Shown here in pieces: positions 1-5,317 of a stretch of DNA of 6,401 bases. The first letter of the stretch is position 1. The number at the start of each line of letters is the position of its first letter. Under the pieces are notes generated by a model, which made no database searches, had not been told where the DNA came from, and saw only the letters and a program-made list of their open reading frames with translations. This DNA is from an uncultured Bacteroidales bacterium (GTDB lineage Bacteria > Bacteroidota > Bacteroidia > Bacteroidales > Paludibacteraceae), in contig CAIWIS010000740.1 of the NCBI GenBank assembly GCA_903912795.1, positions 1-6,401 of the forward strand, in the 5' to 3' direction. Both the position numbers and the translations under genes were made by a program.

Positions 1-199
1 GGAAGCGTTTTACCCATGCATTAACTGATACCAAACTCATTTCGGTCTGTTCACCAGCTTTTACAGAAGGCAGTCCGTCTGACTTGAGAAGAACAGCACG
101 GCAACGCATGCGAAAACAGTGGCTCGTTCCATGGCGGAAACCATGCTCTAATTCTAATCGTTGGACGCTCGTTAATTCTATCGTCTTTATTTTTCCCAT
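1..199 (-). CDS. IS630-family transposase, N-terminal part (runs off left edge)
   Basis: An open frame starts at the ATG at 199-197 and continues to the window edge, giving 66 complete codons without a stop. The protein begins MGKIKTIELT, has a basic FRMRCRAVLLKSDG stretch at residues 29-42 and ends MSLVSVNAWVKRF at residues 54-66. This is the pattern I know from the N-terminal helix-turn-helix domain of Bacteroidota IS630-type transposases, with the recognition helix in the SVNAWVKRF segment. IS630/Tc1/mariner elements move by a DDE transposase and insert at TA. The DDE catalytic domain would lie to the left, outside the window, so I cannot say whether the gene is intact. I could not identify the terminal inverted repeat, which should lie upstream of the start, somewhere right of position 200. 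The family call rests on recognition of this short segment only. Confidence 0.72.
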   Translation of the reverse strand, partial: MGKIKTIELTSVQRLELEHGFRHGTSHCFRMRCRAVLLKSDGLPSVKAGEQTEMSLVSVNAWVKRF

Positions 200-424
200 T
201 TCTAATCGTATTTACTTGAATACTAATAGAACGGAATCTATTATTGAATATTGTATAAACTAAATATGAACACTTACTTATATTTTTAATTTTATGTTCC
301 AATATCGAAACATAAACCTTATAGTAACATATTTAGAAAAAGTTTTAATACAAAGTAAATAATTTTCAATTTTAACAGATAACCCATTTGTAGACCTTCA
401 TAATTTCCGATAGAATTAGAAATT
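200..424. other. Non-coding stretch between the IS transposase start and the abiE control region
   Basis: This very AT-rich stretch holds no convincing gene. The end of the insertion element should lie here, but neither terminal repeat nor target TA duplication can be fixed without the other end. A small inverted repeat, TATGTT at 293-298 and AACATA at 309-314, is visible and may be chance in such AT-rich DNA. The minus-strand frames across 51-302 and 319-588 look like chance translations; the first overlaps the transposase in another frame. Confidence 0.5.
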
Positions 425-441
425 CTTGTAATATTTACAAG
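425..441. promoter_or_regulatory. Inverted repeat, distal candidate AbiEi operator
   Basis: CTTGTAA (425-431) and TTACAAG (435-441) are perfect 7-base arms around a 3-base centre. The TTACAAG half-site resembles the TTACACAG that begins the larger inverted repeat at 455, and the two plus-strand copies start exactly 20 bases apart, about two helical turns. Known for the family: Streptococcus AbiEi binds cooperatively to two inverted repeats in its own promoter. That these are AbiEi sites here is inference. Confidence 0.45.
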
Positions 442-454
442 TAAATGGCGTATT

Positions 455-493
455 TTACACAGATATTCGATTTTAATTCGATTATCTGTGTAA
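455..493. promoter_or_regulatory. Large inverted repeat, candidate AbiEi operator overlapping the abiE promoter
   Basis: TTACACAGATA (455-465) and TATCTGTGTAA (483-493) are perfect 11-base arms. The 17-base centre adds a further symmetric TCGA pair (467-470 with 478-481). The right arm ends 7 bases before the TATATTTG promoter box and covers the place where the upstream promoter element would be, so bound protein would block transcription. This fits negative autoregulation by the downstream AbiEi, which is known for the family but inferred here. Confidence 0.6.
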
Positions 494-500
494 TTATTAC

Positions 501-508
501 TATATTTG
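501..508 (+). promoter_or_regulatory. Bacteroidota-type -7 promoter box of the abiE pair
   Basis: TATATTTG followed by CGCC matches the Bacteroidota -7 consensus TAnnTTTG exactly. A good TTTG at -33 is not present; the region where it would sit is inside the inverted repeat (the nearest is TTCG at 477-480). Transcription would start near 515 and leave a leader of about 18 bases before the ATG at 533. Confidence 0.6.
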
Positions 509-532
509 CGCCGTATATCAGAACCCACTGAA

Positions 533-1177
533 ATGGTAAATACAGATTTTTTAAAGCGATTTGGCATTATTCCGTTTGATACAGCCACATTGACTGGATC
601 ATTGGCTGATTATAAATCACCAAAAGATAAGATTTCTTCATTAGAGCAATCAGACTTTCTGCTCAGATTAAAGAGAGGACTTTTTGTTGTTTCACCCAAG
701 TTGTTCAATCAGCCATTATCAAAAGAGTTGATTGCCAATCATCTTTATGGACCATCTTACGTATCTCTTCAAACAGCACTATCATATTATAAATTAATAC
801 CGGAAAGGGTTCACATTGTCAGTTCAATGACCATCAAGCGAAGTAGGAATTTTTCAACCCCATTGGGAGACTTCGAGTATATAGGTGTGAGTAAAGAATA
901 TCTTACAATTGGCATACGACAGGAAATTGTGAATAATGAGTATGCTTTCCTTATAGCTAGTCCAGAAAAAGCTTTGTGTGATTTGATTGTGCAAACAGCT
1001 GGATTAAGACTGCAATCTGAGAAAGCAATGCGAATTTATCTGGAAGAAGATATGCGAATTGATTTATCGACAATTGAACAATACAATGTTGATATTATTA
1101 AGGAATGTATAGCTGTAAGCAAGAAAAAAAGAGAACTTACTTTACTTTATAAATTACTACTAAATGAACGTATTTGA
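533..1177 (+). CDS. abiEi: AbiEi-family type IV antitoxin / transcriptional regulator
   Basis: This protein of 214 residues is the antitoxin of a type IV (AbiE) toxin-antitoxin pair and, in studied relatives, also the repressor of its own operon. It has an N-terminal winged-helix-like part (about 1-60) with the wing motif LKRGLFVV at 46-53. The family's PSYVSLQTALSYY follows at 74-86 and ASPEKALCDLI at 142-152, with a lysine-rich C-terminal segment. The frame can be extended to a TTG at 506, but that TTG lies inside the TATATTTG promoter box, so I choose the ATG at 533. No clear Shine-Dalgarno sequence precedes it, which is usual in this phylum. Its last 14 bases overlap the toxin gene, so the two are translationally linked. 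In type IV systems the antitoxin does not bind the toxin directly but counters its effect; that is family knowledge, not visible here. Confidence 0.88.
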   Translation: MVNTDFLKRFGIIPFDTATLTGSLADYKSPKDKISSLEQSDFLLRLKRGLFVVSPKLFNQPLSKELIANHLYGPSYVSLQTALSYYKLIPERVHIVSSMTIKRSRNFSTPLGDFEYIGVSKEYLTIGIRQEIVNNEYAFLIASPEKALCDLIVQTAGLRLQSEKAMRIYLEEDMRIDLSTIEQYNVDIIKECIAVSKKKRELTLLYKLLLNERI

Positions 1178-1994
1178 TACTATGTTATCTCGTTACGAGA
1201 TAATAACCAATGATGATTATACAAATGCACTACATGAAGTAATGCAACAAATAGCGTTAGCAGGACTTTACAGGGGTGGATTCTTTGAACATGCTGCATT
1301 TTATGGTGGAACATGTCTACGTATTTTTCATAAATTAGAAAGGTTTTCAGAAGATGTGGACTTTTCATTGTTGCAGCCAAATAAAGAATTCAAACTGGAG
1401 GATTATTTCCAGCCTATTATCAACGAATTCACAGCGTTGGGAAGAGAAGTTGTAATCAACAAAAAAGAGAAGAAAAACGAGTCTAATGTTGAATCAGCAT
1501 TTTTAAAAGACGATACAGCAATTTATAATTTACAATTCAGAACAGAACGTAGTGTAAAAATAAAGATTGAATTGGATATTAATCCTCCCTTAGGATTTTC
1601 TACCGAATCGAAATTACTATTGTTGCCCTATTCATTTATGACTCGTTGCTACACTTTACCAAGTTTATATGCAGGTAAAATGCATGCACTGCTTTTCCGA
1701 AAATGGAATAACAGGGTTAAAGGTCGTGATTGGTATGATTTTGAATGGTATGTAAAGAATAATGTTAGCTTAGATTTTACCCATTTATGTCAAAGAACTC
1801 GGCAGTTTGAATCAATGAATATGGAGCAAATGACACATGAATCATTTAGAAAGCTGCTAAAAGAAAAGATAGTCAATACAAACATTGAAAATGTAAAAGC
1901 GGATGTAAAACCTTTTCTCAAAGAACAGGGACAGCTAGAAATCTGGTCAGTTGATTATTTTACCCAGCTGGTTGATATGATAATGTTTAATTAG
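1164..1994 (+). CDS. abiEii: AbiEii/AbiGii-family nucleotidyltransferase toxin
   Basis: This is a 276-residue toxin of the DNA polymerase beta-like nucleotidyltransferase superfamily. The visible motifs are FYGGTCLR at 46-53 (the GG-T nucleotide-binding motif) and RFSEDVDFSL at 60-69 with the metal-binding D64 and D66. KIELDINP at 134-141 supplies the third acidic residue (E136 or D138). YAGKMHALL at 169-177 carries the conserved K172, and KGRDWYDFEWY at 186-196 completes the set. All key residues are present, so the enzyme should be active. Length is normal for the family. The ATG at 1164 overlaps the end of abiEi by 14 bases, and transcription probably depends on the promoter at 501. Related AbiE-type toxins bind GTP, and mycobacterial relatives modify tRNA 3' ends; the substrate here is unknown. 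The known role of AbiE systems is abortive infection against phage and plasmid stabilisation. Confidence 0.92.
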   Translation: MNVFDTMLSRYEIITNDDYTNALHEVMQQIALAGLYRGGFFEHAAFYGGTCLRIFHKLERFSEDVDFSLLQPNKEFKLEDYFQPIINEFTALGREVVINKKEKKNESNVESAFLKDDTAIYNLQFRTERSVKIKIELDINPPLGFSTESKLLLLPYSFMTRCYTLPSLYAGKMHALLFRKWNNRVKGRDWYDFEWYVKNNVSLDFTHLCQRTRQFESMNMEQMTHESFRKLLKEKIVNTNIENVKADVKPFLKEQGQLEIWSVDYFTQLVDMIMFN

Positions 1995-2090
1995 GTCAGT
2001 TTGTTACTAAGATTAGTTATGTAATTTATAGTAATTTCCTCAATGATTTTTTGATTTTTTCGGAGCCAAAAAAGTATTGTAAAGAAATAA
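1995..2090. other. Short gap downstream of abiEii
   Basis: There is no gene here. The stretch contains a doubled GATTTTTT (in 2045-2060) and a weak T6/A6 symmetry around CGGAGCC (2055-2073) that could act as a poor hairpin. The convincing terminator lies further on, at 2124-2161. Confidence 0.4.
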
Positions 2091-2112
2091 GTGGGGCAAA
2101 TGTGGGGCAAAT
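2091..2112. repeat. Perfect 11-bp tandem repeat, two copies
   Basis: GTGGGGCAAAT occurs at 2091-2101 and again immediately at 2102-2112 without mismatch. It is markedly more G-rich than its surroundings and lies 55 bases from the 3' end of a tRNA gene. I recall similar GTGGG-CAAA repeats beside tyrosine-integrase attachment sites in Bacteroidota, where they would be arm-type integrase sites, but I cannot verify this. No integrase gene is in the window. Confidence 0.7.
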
Positions 2113-2123
2113 AGTGATAAACA

Positions 2124-2161
2124 AAAACACCAATCACTGATTTACAGTTGATTGGTGTTTT
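2124..2161. terminator. Bidirectional intrinsic terminator between the abiE pair and tRNA-Arg
   Basis: AAAACACCAATCA (2124-2136) and TGATTGGTGTTTT (2149-2161) are perfect 13-base arms. The 12-base loop can itself form a small CTG/CAG stem. T-runs flank both sides: the plus strand ends in GTTTTCTATT and the minus strand in GTTTTTGTTT. On the minus strand it begins 7 bases after the tRNA end and would terminate the tRNA transcript; on the plus strand it would close the abiE transcript. Confidence 0.82.
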
Positions 2162-2167
2162 CTATTG

Positions 2168-2241
2168 TGACCGCGACAGGATTCAAACCTGTAACCCCCA
2201 CATCCGTAGTGTGGTACTCTATTCAGTTGAGCTACGCAGCC
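2168..2241 (-). tRNA. tRNA-Arg (anticodon ACG)
   Basis: This 74-base cloverleaf is read on the minus strand. The acceptor stem GGCTGCG pairs with CGCGGTC (two wobble pairs) and is followed by discriminator A. The D stem is GCTC/GAGT. The anticodon stem is CCACA/TGTGG around the loop CTACGGA, giving anticodon ACG, which reads CGN arginine codons after A34-to-inosine editing. The T stem is ACAGG/CCTGT with loop TTTGAAT. The D loop reads AACTGAATA, so the usual G18-G19 pair is G-A, a form I recall from other Bacteroidota arginine tRNAs. The CCA end is not encoded. It has its own promoter and terminator. Its 3' end faces the accessory segment, which makes it a plausible integration site. Confidence 0.95.
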
Positions 2242-2262
2242 ATTTTTTTACTTTAGCGAGTG

Positions 2263-2293
2263 CAAAGATAATGTCTTTTTTTGAAATATCAAA
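2263..2293 (-). promoter_or_regulatory. Promoter of tRNA-Arg
   Basis: On the minus strand TTTG (2293-2290), a 19-base spacer and TATCTTTG (2270-2263) match the Bacteroidota promoter consensus at both boxes. Transcription would start near 2256, about 15 bases before the mature tRNA. It separates tRNA expression from the oxidase genes upstream. Confidence 0.8.
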
Positions 2294-2377
2294 ATAGTAA
2301 AATGTATTTTGTTCGTAATAATTTTTAAAGAGCTGATTACTTGAATTCTAGTAGCCTAAAAATGATTAAAATTGCTA

Positions 2378-3241
2378 TTAAATCAAATGAAATGCGATTA
2401 AAAACAGCATAAAAACCATCATGTAAACATTTATGCCGATAAATGATCGTTTGAATGAAATTGGTTTTTCGGAATTAAATGCCATTTGAACAAACAGCGA
2501 AATGAAAATTAAATTTAATGAAAATACCATTAGAAAGAACCATAAACTGAGTTCTTCTAAGAAAAGTGGTACTATCAACGAACTGAACGATGTACAAAGC
2601 ACCCAAACAAAAATAATTTTGGGTAGAGTAAAAGCATTTATTGAATTGGTAATGGTTTTAAAACCTGCCTGTTGGTATTCGTCGCCATACTTTAACATGA
2701 GCAACCAGAAATGGGGCACTTGCCAAATAAATAAGAAAAGTCCTACGAAAAGTATTGTAGTGTCGCTAATGGAGCCTCCTGCAGCTGTCCAGCCAATATA
2801 TACAGGCACTGCTCCAACTAATGAACCTGGTACTACGGCAAAAGCTGTGATTCGTTTCAGTGGCGTGTAAATGCCATTGTACCAAAGCACATTAAATAAA
2901 CCCAACAGCATTGGAGTACTTCCGATTGCGAAGTAAAGAATTATTGACCCGGATACAATAAAGAGAACCGACCATATAAATGCTTGTTTGTTCGATAGCA
3001 AACCCGATGGAATTGGACGCAAGCATGTGCGAGACATAATGGCATCGTAAGGAGACTCTTGCACTTGATTTAACGCACTTGAACCACTTGCCAACAATAA
3101 AACACCTACCATCAAGTATAGAATATCAATACTTAGTTGATGACTGAATATAATATAGCCAGCAATGGCAGTAAATGTTACTGCCACTGACACTTTTAAT
3201 TTCATTAATTTCAGCACTGTGCTGAATGAGTTATTTGTCAT
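2378..3241 (-). CDS. ctaB: Protoheme IX farnesyltransferase (heme O synthase)
   Basis: This 287-residue integral membrane prenyltransferase of the UbiA superfamily adds a farnesyl group to heme B to form heme O, the precursor of heme A. It probably has eight or nine membrane helices. The first acidic motif lies at 58-76: N58, then E62 where Asp is usual, D66, and the RT--RP signature R71 T72 R75 P76. YTPLKR follows at 125-130 with GAVPVYIGW at 143-151. The second prenyl-binding region is VPHFWLL at 175-181 with YGDEYQQAG at 185-193. It is the last gene of the cluster, 44 bases after subunit II, and supplies the cofactor for the oxidase. No clear terminator follows its stop codon. The E62 substitution is conservative and I take the enzyme as functional. 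Confidence 0.93.
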   Translation of the reverse strand: MTNNSFSTVLKLMKLKVSVAVTFTAIAGYIIFSHQLSIDILYLMVGVLLLASGSSALNQVQESPYDAIMSRTCLRPIPSGLLSNKQAFIWSVLFIVSGSIILYFAIGSTPMLLGLFNVLWYNGIYTPLKRITAFAVVPGSLVGAVPVYIGWTAAGGSISDTTILFVGLFLFIWQVPHFWLLMLKYGDEYQQAGFKTITNSINAFTLPKIIFVWVLCTSFSSLIVPLFLEELSLWFFLMVFSLNLIFISLFVQMAFNSEKPISFKRSFIGINVYMMVFMLFLIAFHLI

Positions 3242-3251
3242 GTTTCTTTTT

Positions 3252-3286
3252 GTTGACTGTTGTCTGTCGTCAGTTGTCCTTGATTC
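3252..3286. repeat. Degenerate heptamer array between ctaC and ctaB
   Basis: Four clear 7-base units stand in register: GTTGACT (3252), GTTGTCT (3259), GTCGTCA (3266) and GTTGTCC (3273), followed by the weaker TTGATTC (3280-3286), which touches the TAG stop codon of ctaC at 3288-3286. The array fills most of the 44-base spacer. Its composition differs from the TAAnTTC arrays in the other two spacers, but period and position are the same. Confidence 0.6.
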
Positions 3287-4200
3287 TATTTCAAAGTTTT
3301 CAGATAATCATTTATCAATACTAAATCTTCTTTTGTTATAACATCCTTATACGATTTCATTAATCCTGGAGGATAATCGCCCGAAATATCCGCATTTGGA
3401 TCATATATTGAAGTCTCGAGGTATTTGTCGTCGAACACAATTTCGCGAACAACACCATTCGTTTTAACCTTAATTTTTGAACCATATGAGCCTTTAAATG
3501 TTGGTCCAACTAGTTTTGATCCATCAATAGAGTGACAAGCTAAACAACCATTTTTTTCCATAACTTTTCGTCCTTTACTATCGTCCTTTTTACGGATAGG
3601 AAGAGCCGCTAACCATTTATTAAACTCATCTACGGGTACAACTTTTACAATTGAATGCATGTAGGAATGGCTTAATCCACAATATACTGTACAATACAAA
3701 TCAAACTCTCCAATTTCGCCAGGCATAAACCATGTGTAGTTTTTCTTTACGGGCACTACATCTTCTTTAATACGAAATGCAGGAACCGAAAAACCATGCA
3801 ATACATCTGTTGAAACCAGATCAATTTTAACAGCTTTGCTAATTGGTAACATTAGTGTATCCGATACTTTATTGCCTTCGTATTCAAATTCCCAAACCCA
3901 CATTTTACCAATGGCTTTTACCTTCATAGCATTGTCGGGCACTTGGCGCATAGGTAAAAAGCCTTCCCAACCTATATAAAACATATATAGTACAATTACT
4001 AGTGGAATTGCAATCCACGTTGCTTCGAGCCAAGGGTTATCCTTTACATATACTGTTTTTGGATGTCGTTTTTTGTTGTATCTAACTACAAAATAAATCA
4101 TTAAAGCAGTTAAGGCGATAAGAAAAAACACCGAAATGCCAACAATTATAGCAAATGCCGAGTCGACTCCTTGTACAAAATTTGATGCGTTACTAAACAT
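3286..4200 (-). CDS. ctaC: Cytochrome c oxidase subunit II with fused cytochrome c domain (caa3 type)
   Basis: This 304-residue protein carries the CuA electron entry site and, at its C-terminus, a heme c. Two membrane helices lie at about 13-40 and 58-77, followed by a periplasmic cupredoxin domain. The aromatic KMWVWEFEYEG is at 99-109. CuA ligands are H135 (in DVLHGF), C170, C174, H178 and M181 in CTVYCGLSHSYM. The usual loop is C-x-E-x-C; here V172 replaces Glu, whose carbonyl and side chain contact CuA and Mg in well-studied enzymes. The cytochrome c domain has CLACH at 219-223 with M281 as the likely axial ligand. The fusion marks a caa3-type oxidase that takes electrons through its own cytochrome c. 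The gene lies 160 bases after subunit IV, an uncommon place, since subunit II usually precedes subunit I. No cleavable signal peptide is obvious; the first helix probably serves as anchor. Confidence 0.94.
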   Translation of the reverse strand: MFSNASNFVQGVDSAFAIIVGISVFFLIALTALMIYFVVRYNKKRHPKTVYVKDNPWLEATWIAIPLVIVLYMFYIGWEGFLPMRQVPDNAMKVKAIGKMWVWEFEYEGNKVSDTLMLPISKAVKIDLVSTDVLHGFSVPAFRIKEDVVPVKKNYTWFMPGEIGEFDLYCTVYCGLSHSYMHSIVKVVPVDEFNKWLAALPIRKKDDSKGRKVMEKNGCLACHSIDGSKLVGPTFKGSYGSKIKVKTNGVVREIVFDDKYLETSIYDPNADISGDYPPGLMKSYKDVITKEDLVLINDYLKTLK

Positions 4201-4251
4201 ATATATTTAATGTTTGATTGTTTGATATCTTTTTGGAAATTTATATTGTCG

Positions 4252-4278
4252 AAAAACAAAAGTCAAATGACTGTTTTT
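4252..4278. terminator. Weak hairpin in the ctaF-ctaC spacer, possible partial terminator
   Basis: On the plus strand AAAAAC (4252-4257) pairs with GTTTTT (4273-4278) and AGTCA (4261-4265) with TGACT (4268-4272), with a 3-base bulge and a very small loop. On the transcribed minus strand the stem is followed by TTTGTTTTT-like sequence. It could attenuate transcription between subunit IV and subunit II, but the stem is short and AT-rich. Confidence 0.28.
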
Positions 4279-4313
4279 TTGCTTTTTATATTTTCTCAAT
4301 TTCCTTTCTTCTG

Positions 4314-4333
4314 ATCCCGATAGTTATCGGGAT
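4314..4333. repeat. Perfect 9-bp-arm palindrome in the ctaF-ctaC spacer
   Basis: ATCCCGATA (4314-4322) and TATCGGGAT (4325-4333) are perfect arms around GT. It stands out by its CCCG/CGGG core in an AT-rich spacer and directly adjoins the heptamer array that begins at 4334. Similar TCCCGATA palindromes are, as far as I recall, common intergenic repeats in Bacteroidota. It may stabilise the ctaF mRNA end or act as a protein site. No T-run follows, so it is not a standard terminator. Confidence 0.6.
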
Positions 4334-4368
4334 TAACTCCTAACTTCTAAATTCTATCTTCTAAGTCC
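4334..4368. repeat. Degenerate heptamer array overlapping the end of ctaF
   Basis: Five 7-base units stand in register: TAACTCC (4334), TAACTTC (4341), TAAATTC (4348), TATCTTC (4355) and TAAGTCC (4362). The consensus is close to TAAnTTC. The ctaF stop codon (TAG, 4363-4361) lies inside the array, so the last unit runs into its coding sequence. The same unit type recurs after subunit I at 5294. Confidence 0.65.
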
Positions 4369-4648
4369 TATATGCATAGTCGATAAATGTTATTAACACG
4401 ATCAATGCAAATAGCACAAAAACCAATGCAACTAATATTCTGAGTAATAAGCTCTCATGCTTTAAATGCATAAAATACGACAAAACTAAAAAACCTTTTA
4501 CACCAGCAATTAGTAATGCTGCAGTTACAGTTAAAGCACCTAAATGAATTGATGTAATTTCTATAGTTACAAATGTTAGCGATAGAAGAATCAACAGAAT
4601 AATTCCGAGTGTTCTGTAGGGTGTAATATGATGTGTGTTTTCTGACAT
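4361..4648 (-). CDS. ctaF: Cytochrome c oxidase subunit IV, small membrane subunit (COX4_pro / CyoD-like)
   Basis: This 95-residue protein has three predicted membrane helices at about 12-31, 35-60 and 67-92. The signature KGFLVLSYFMHLKHE at 51-65 is typical of the bacterial subunit IV family (CtaF/CoxD/CyoD). The subunit has no cofactor and is thought to help assembly or stability of the complex, and length is normal. It starts 12 bases after the stop of subunit III, which indicates co-transcription. No Shine-Dalgarno sequence is visible. Its last codons run into the heptamer array. Confidence 0.9.
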   Translation of the reverse strand: MSENTHHITPYRTLGIILLILLSLTFVTIEITSIHLGALTVTAALLIAGVKGFLVLSYFMHLKHESLLLRILVALVFVLFALIVLITFIDYAYRT

Positions 4649-4660
4649 ATTAGTAGACTT

Positions 4661-5278
4661 TTAAGAAATTAAATACAATAATGGGAATAAGAAAATCCAA
4701 ATTAAATCGACCAAGTGCCAATAGAGTGCTGCATTCTCAAGATGCATGAAATTATCCGACTGGATTTTTCCTTTTTGAATTTTTACATAACTAATCAAAA
4801 GCAATATTACACCAATTATAATATGTAAAGCATGCAACCCTGTCATGAAAAAGTACAAGCCAAAATACAAATGATGTCCTCTGTCGAGTAGATGCATAAG
4901 TTCAGAGCCAGGATAAAGTCCATGATGAAATTTGGCACCCCATTCAAAGTACTTGTTCACCATAAATGCTAATGCCAATGCTACTGTTAGTAGAAGCATC
5001 CATTTAGCAAGTTTATAATTATTTTTCTGAACGGCAGTGAGCGAGATGGCAACCGACATACTACTTACTAATAAAATTACCGTGTTGGTCACTCCAAGAG
5101 TTACACTTAACTCCAAACTTGACTCATGAAAATTTTCAGGATATTGCATTCTGAAAATGGAATATACCAAAAATAAGCCGCCAAACAACAATAGTTCAGT
5201 AAATATAAAAAGCCACATACCCAACTTTTGGGCTTCATCGTCGCGATGTACATGTGTGTGATTTTCGTGATTGCTCAT
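4661..5278 (-). CDS. ctaE: Cytochrome c oxidase subunit III
   Basis: This 205-residue protein has five predicted membrane helices, the short bacterial form lacking the first two helices of the mitochondrial type. The first helix contains KLGMWLFIFTELLLFGG at 18-34 with the conserved Glu. GLYFFMTGLHALHIIIG follows at about 140-156. The last helix has ENAALYWHLVDLIWIFLFP at about 181-199. Subunit III surrounds subunit I and keeps turnover stable; it binds no metal. The N-terminus before the first helix is rich in His (MSNHENHTHVHRDDE), which may be incidental. The gene lies 39 bases after subunit I and 12 bases before ctaF, consistent with one operon. Confidence 0.94.
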   Translation of the reverse strand: MSNHENHTHVHRDDEAQKLGMWLFIFTELLLFGGLFLVYSIFRMQYPENFHESSLELSVTLGVTNTVILLVSSMSVAISLTAVQKNNYKLAKWMLLLTVALALAFMVNKYFEWGAKFHHGLYPGSELMHLLDRGHHLYFGLYFFMTGLHALHIIIGVILLLISYVKIQKGKIQSDNFMHLENAALYWHLVDLIWIFLFPLLYLIS

Positions 5279-5293
5279 ATTATTAACACTCTT

Positions 5294-5317
5294 TAATTTC
5301 TTCTAATTTCTAATTTC
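5294..5317. repeat. Heptamer array between ctaD and ctaE
   Basis: TAATTTC occurs exactly three times, at 5294, 5304 and 5311; the last two are in tandem and the first is separated by TTC. The array ends at the base next to the ctaD stop codon (TGA, 5320-5318). It matches the TAAnTTC consensus of the array at 4334 and fills most of the spacer before the ctaE start. Confidence 0.55.

Noticed and set aside
51..302. Minus-strand open frame of 83 codons
   Set aside because: It overlaps the IS630 transposase start in another frame, resembles no protein I know, and its composition is that of translated AT-rich non-coding DNA.
319..588. Minus-strand open frame of 89 codons
   Set aside because: It runs across the abiE operator and promoter and into abiEi; no recognisable domain. 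It looks like a chance frame in AT-rich DNA.
1180..1380. Minus-strand open frame inside abiEii
   Set aside because: Shadow of the toxin gene, whose own frame carries all the nucleotidyltransferase motifs.
2100..2212. ATGTGGGG shared by the 11-bp tandem repeat and by the anticodon arm of the tRNA (opposite strand), as a possible att core
   Set aside because: Only eight bases match and the copies are in opposite orientation, so it does not behave like a direct att repeat; probably chance.
2502..2870. Plus-strand open frame of 122 codons opposite ctaB
   Set aside because: Antisense shadow of ctaB; the ctaB frame has clear family motifs and membrane helices.
4201..4360. Promoter for ctaC in the 160-base spacer
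   Set aside because: I searched the minus strand for TAnnTTTG with an upstream TTTG and found no good match, so no promoter is listed even though the spacer is long.
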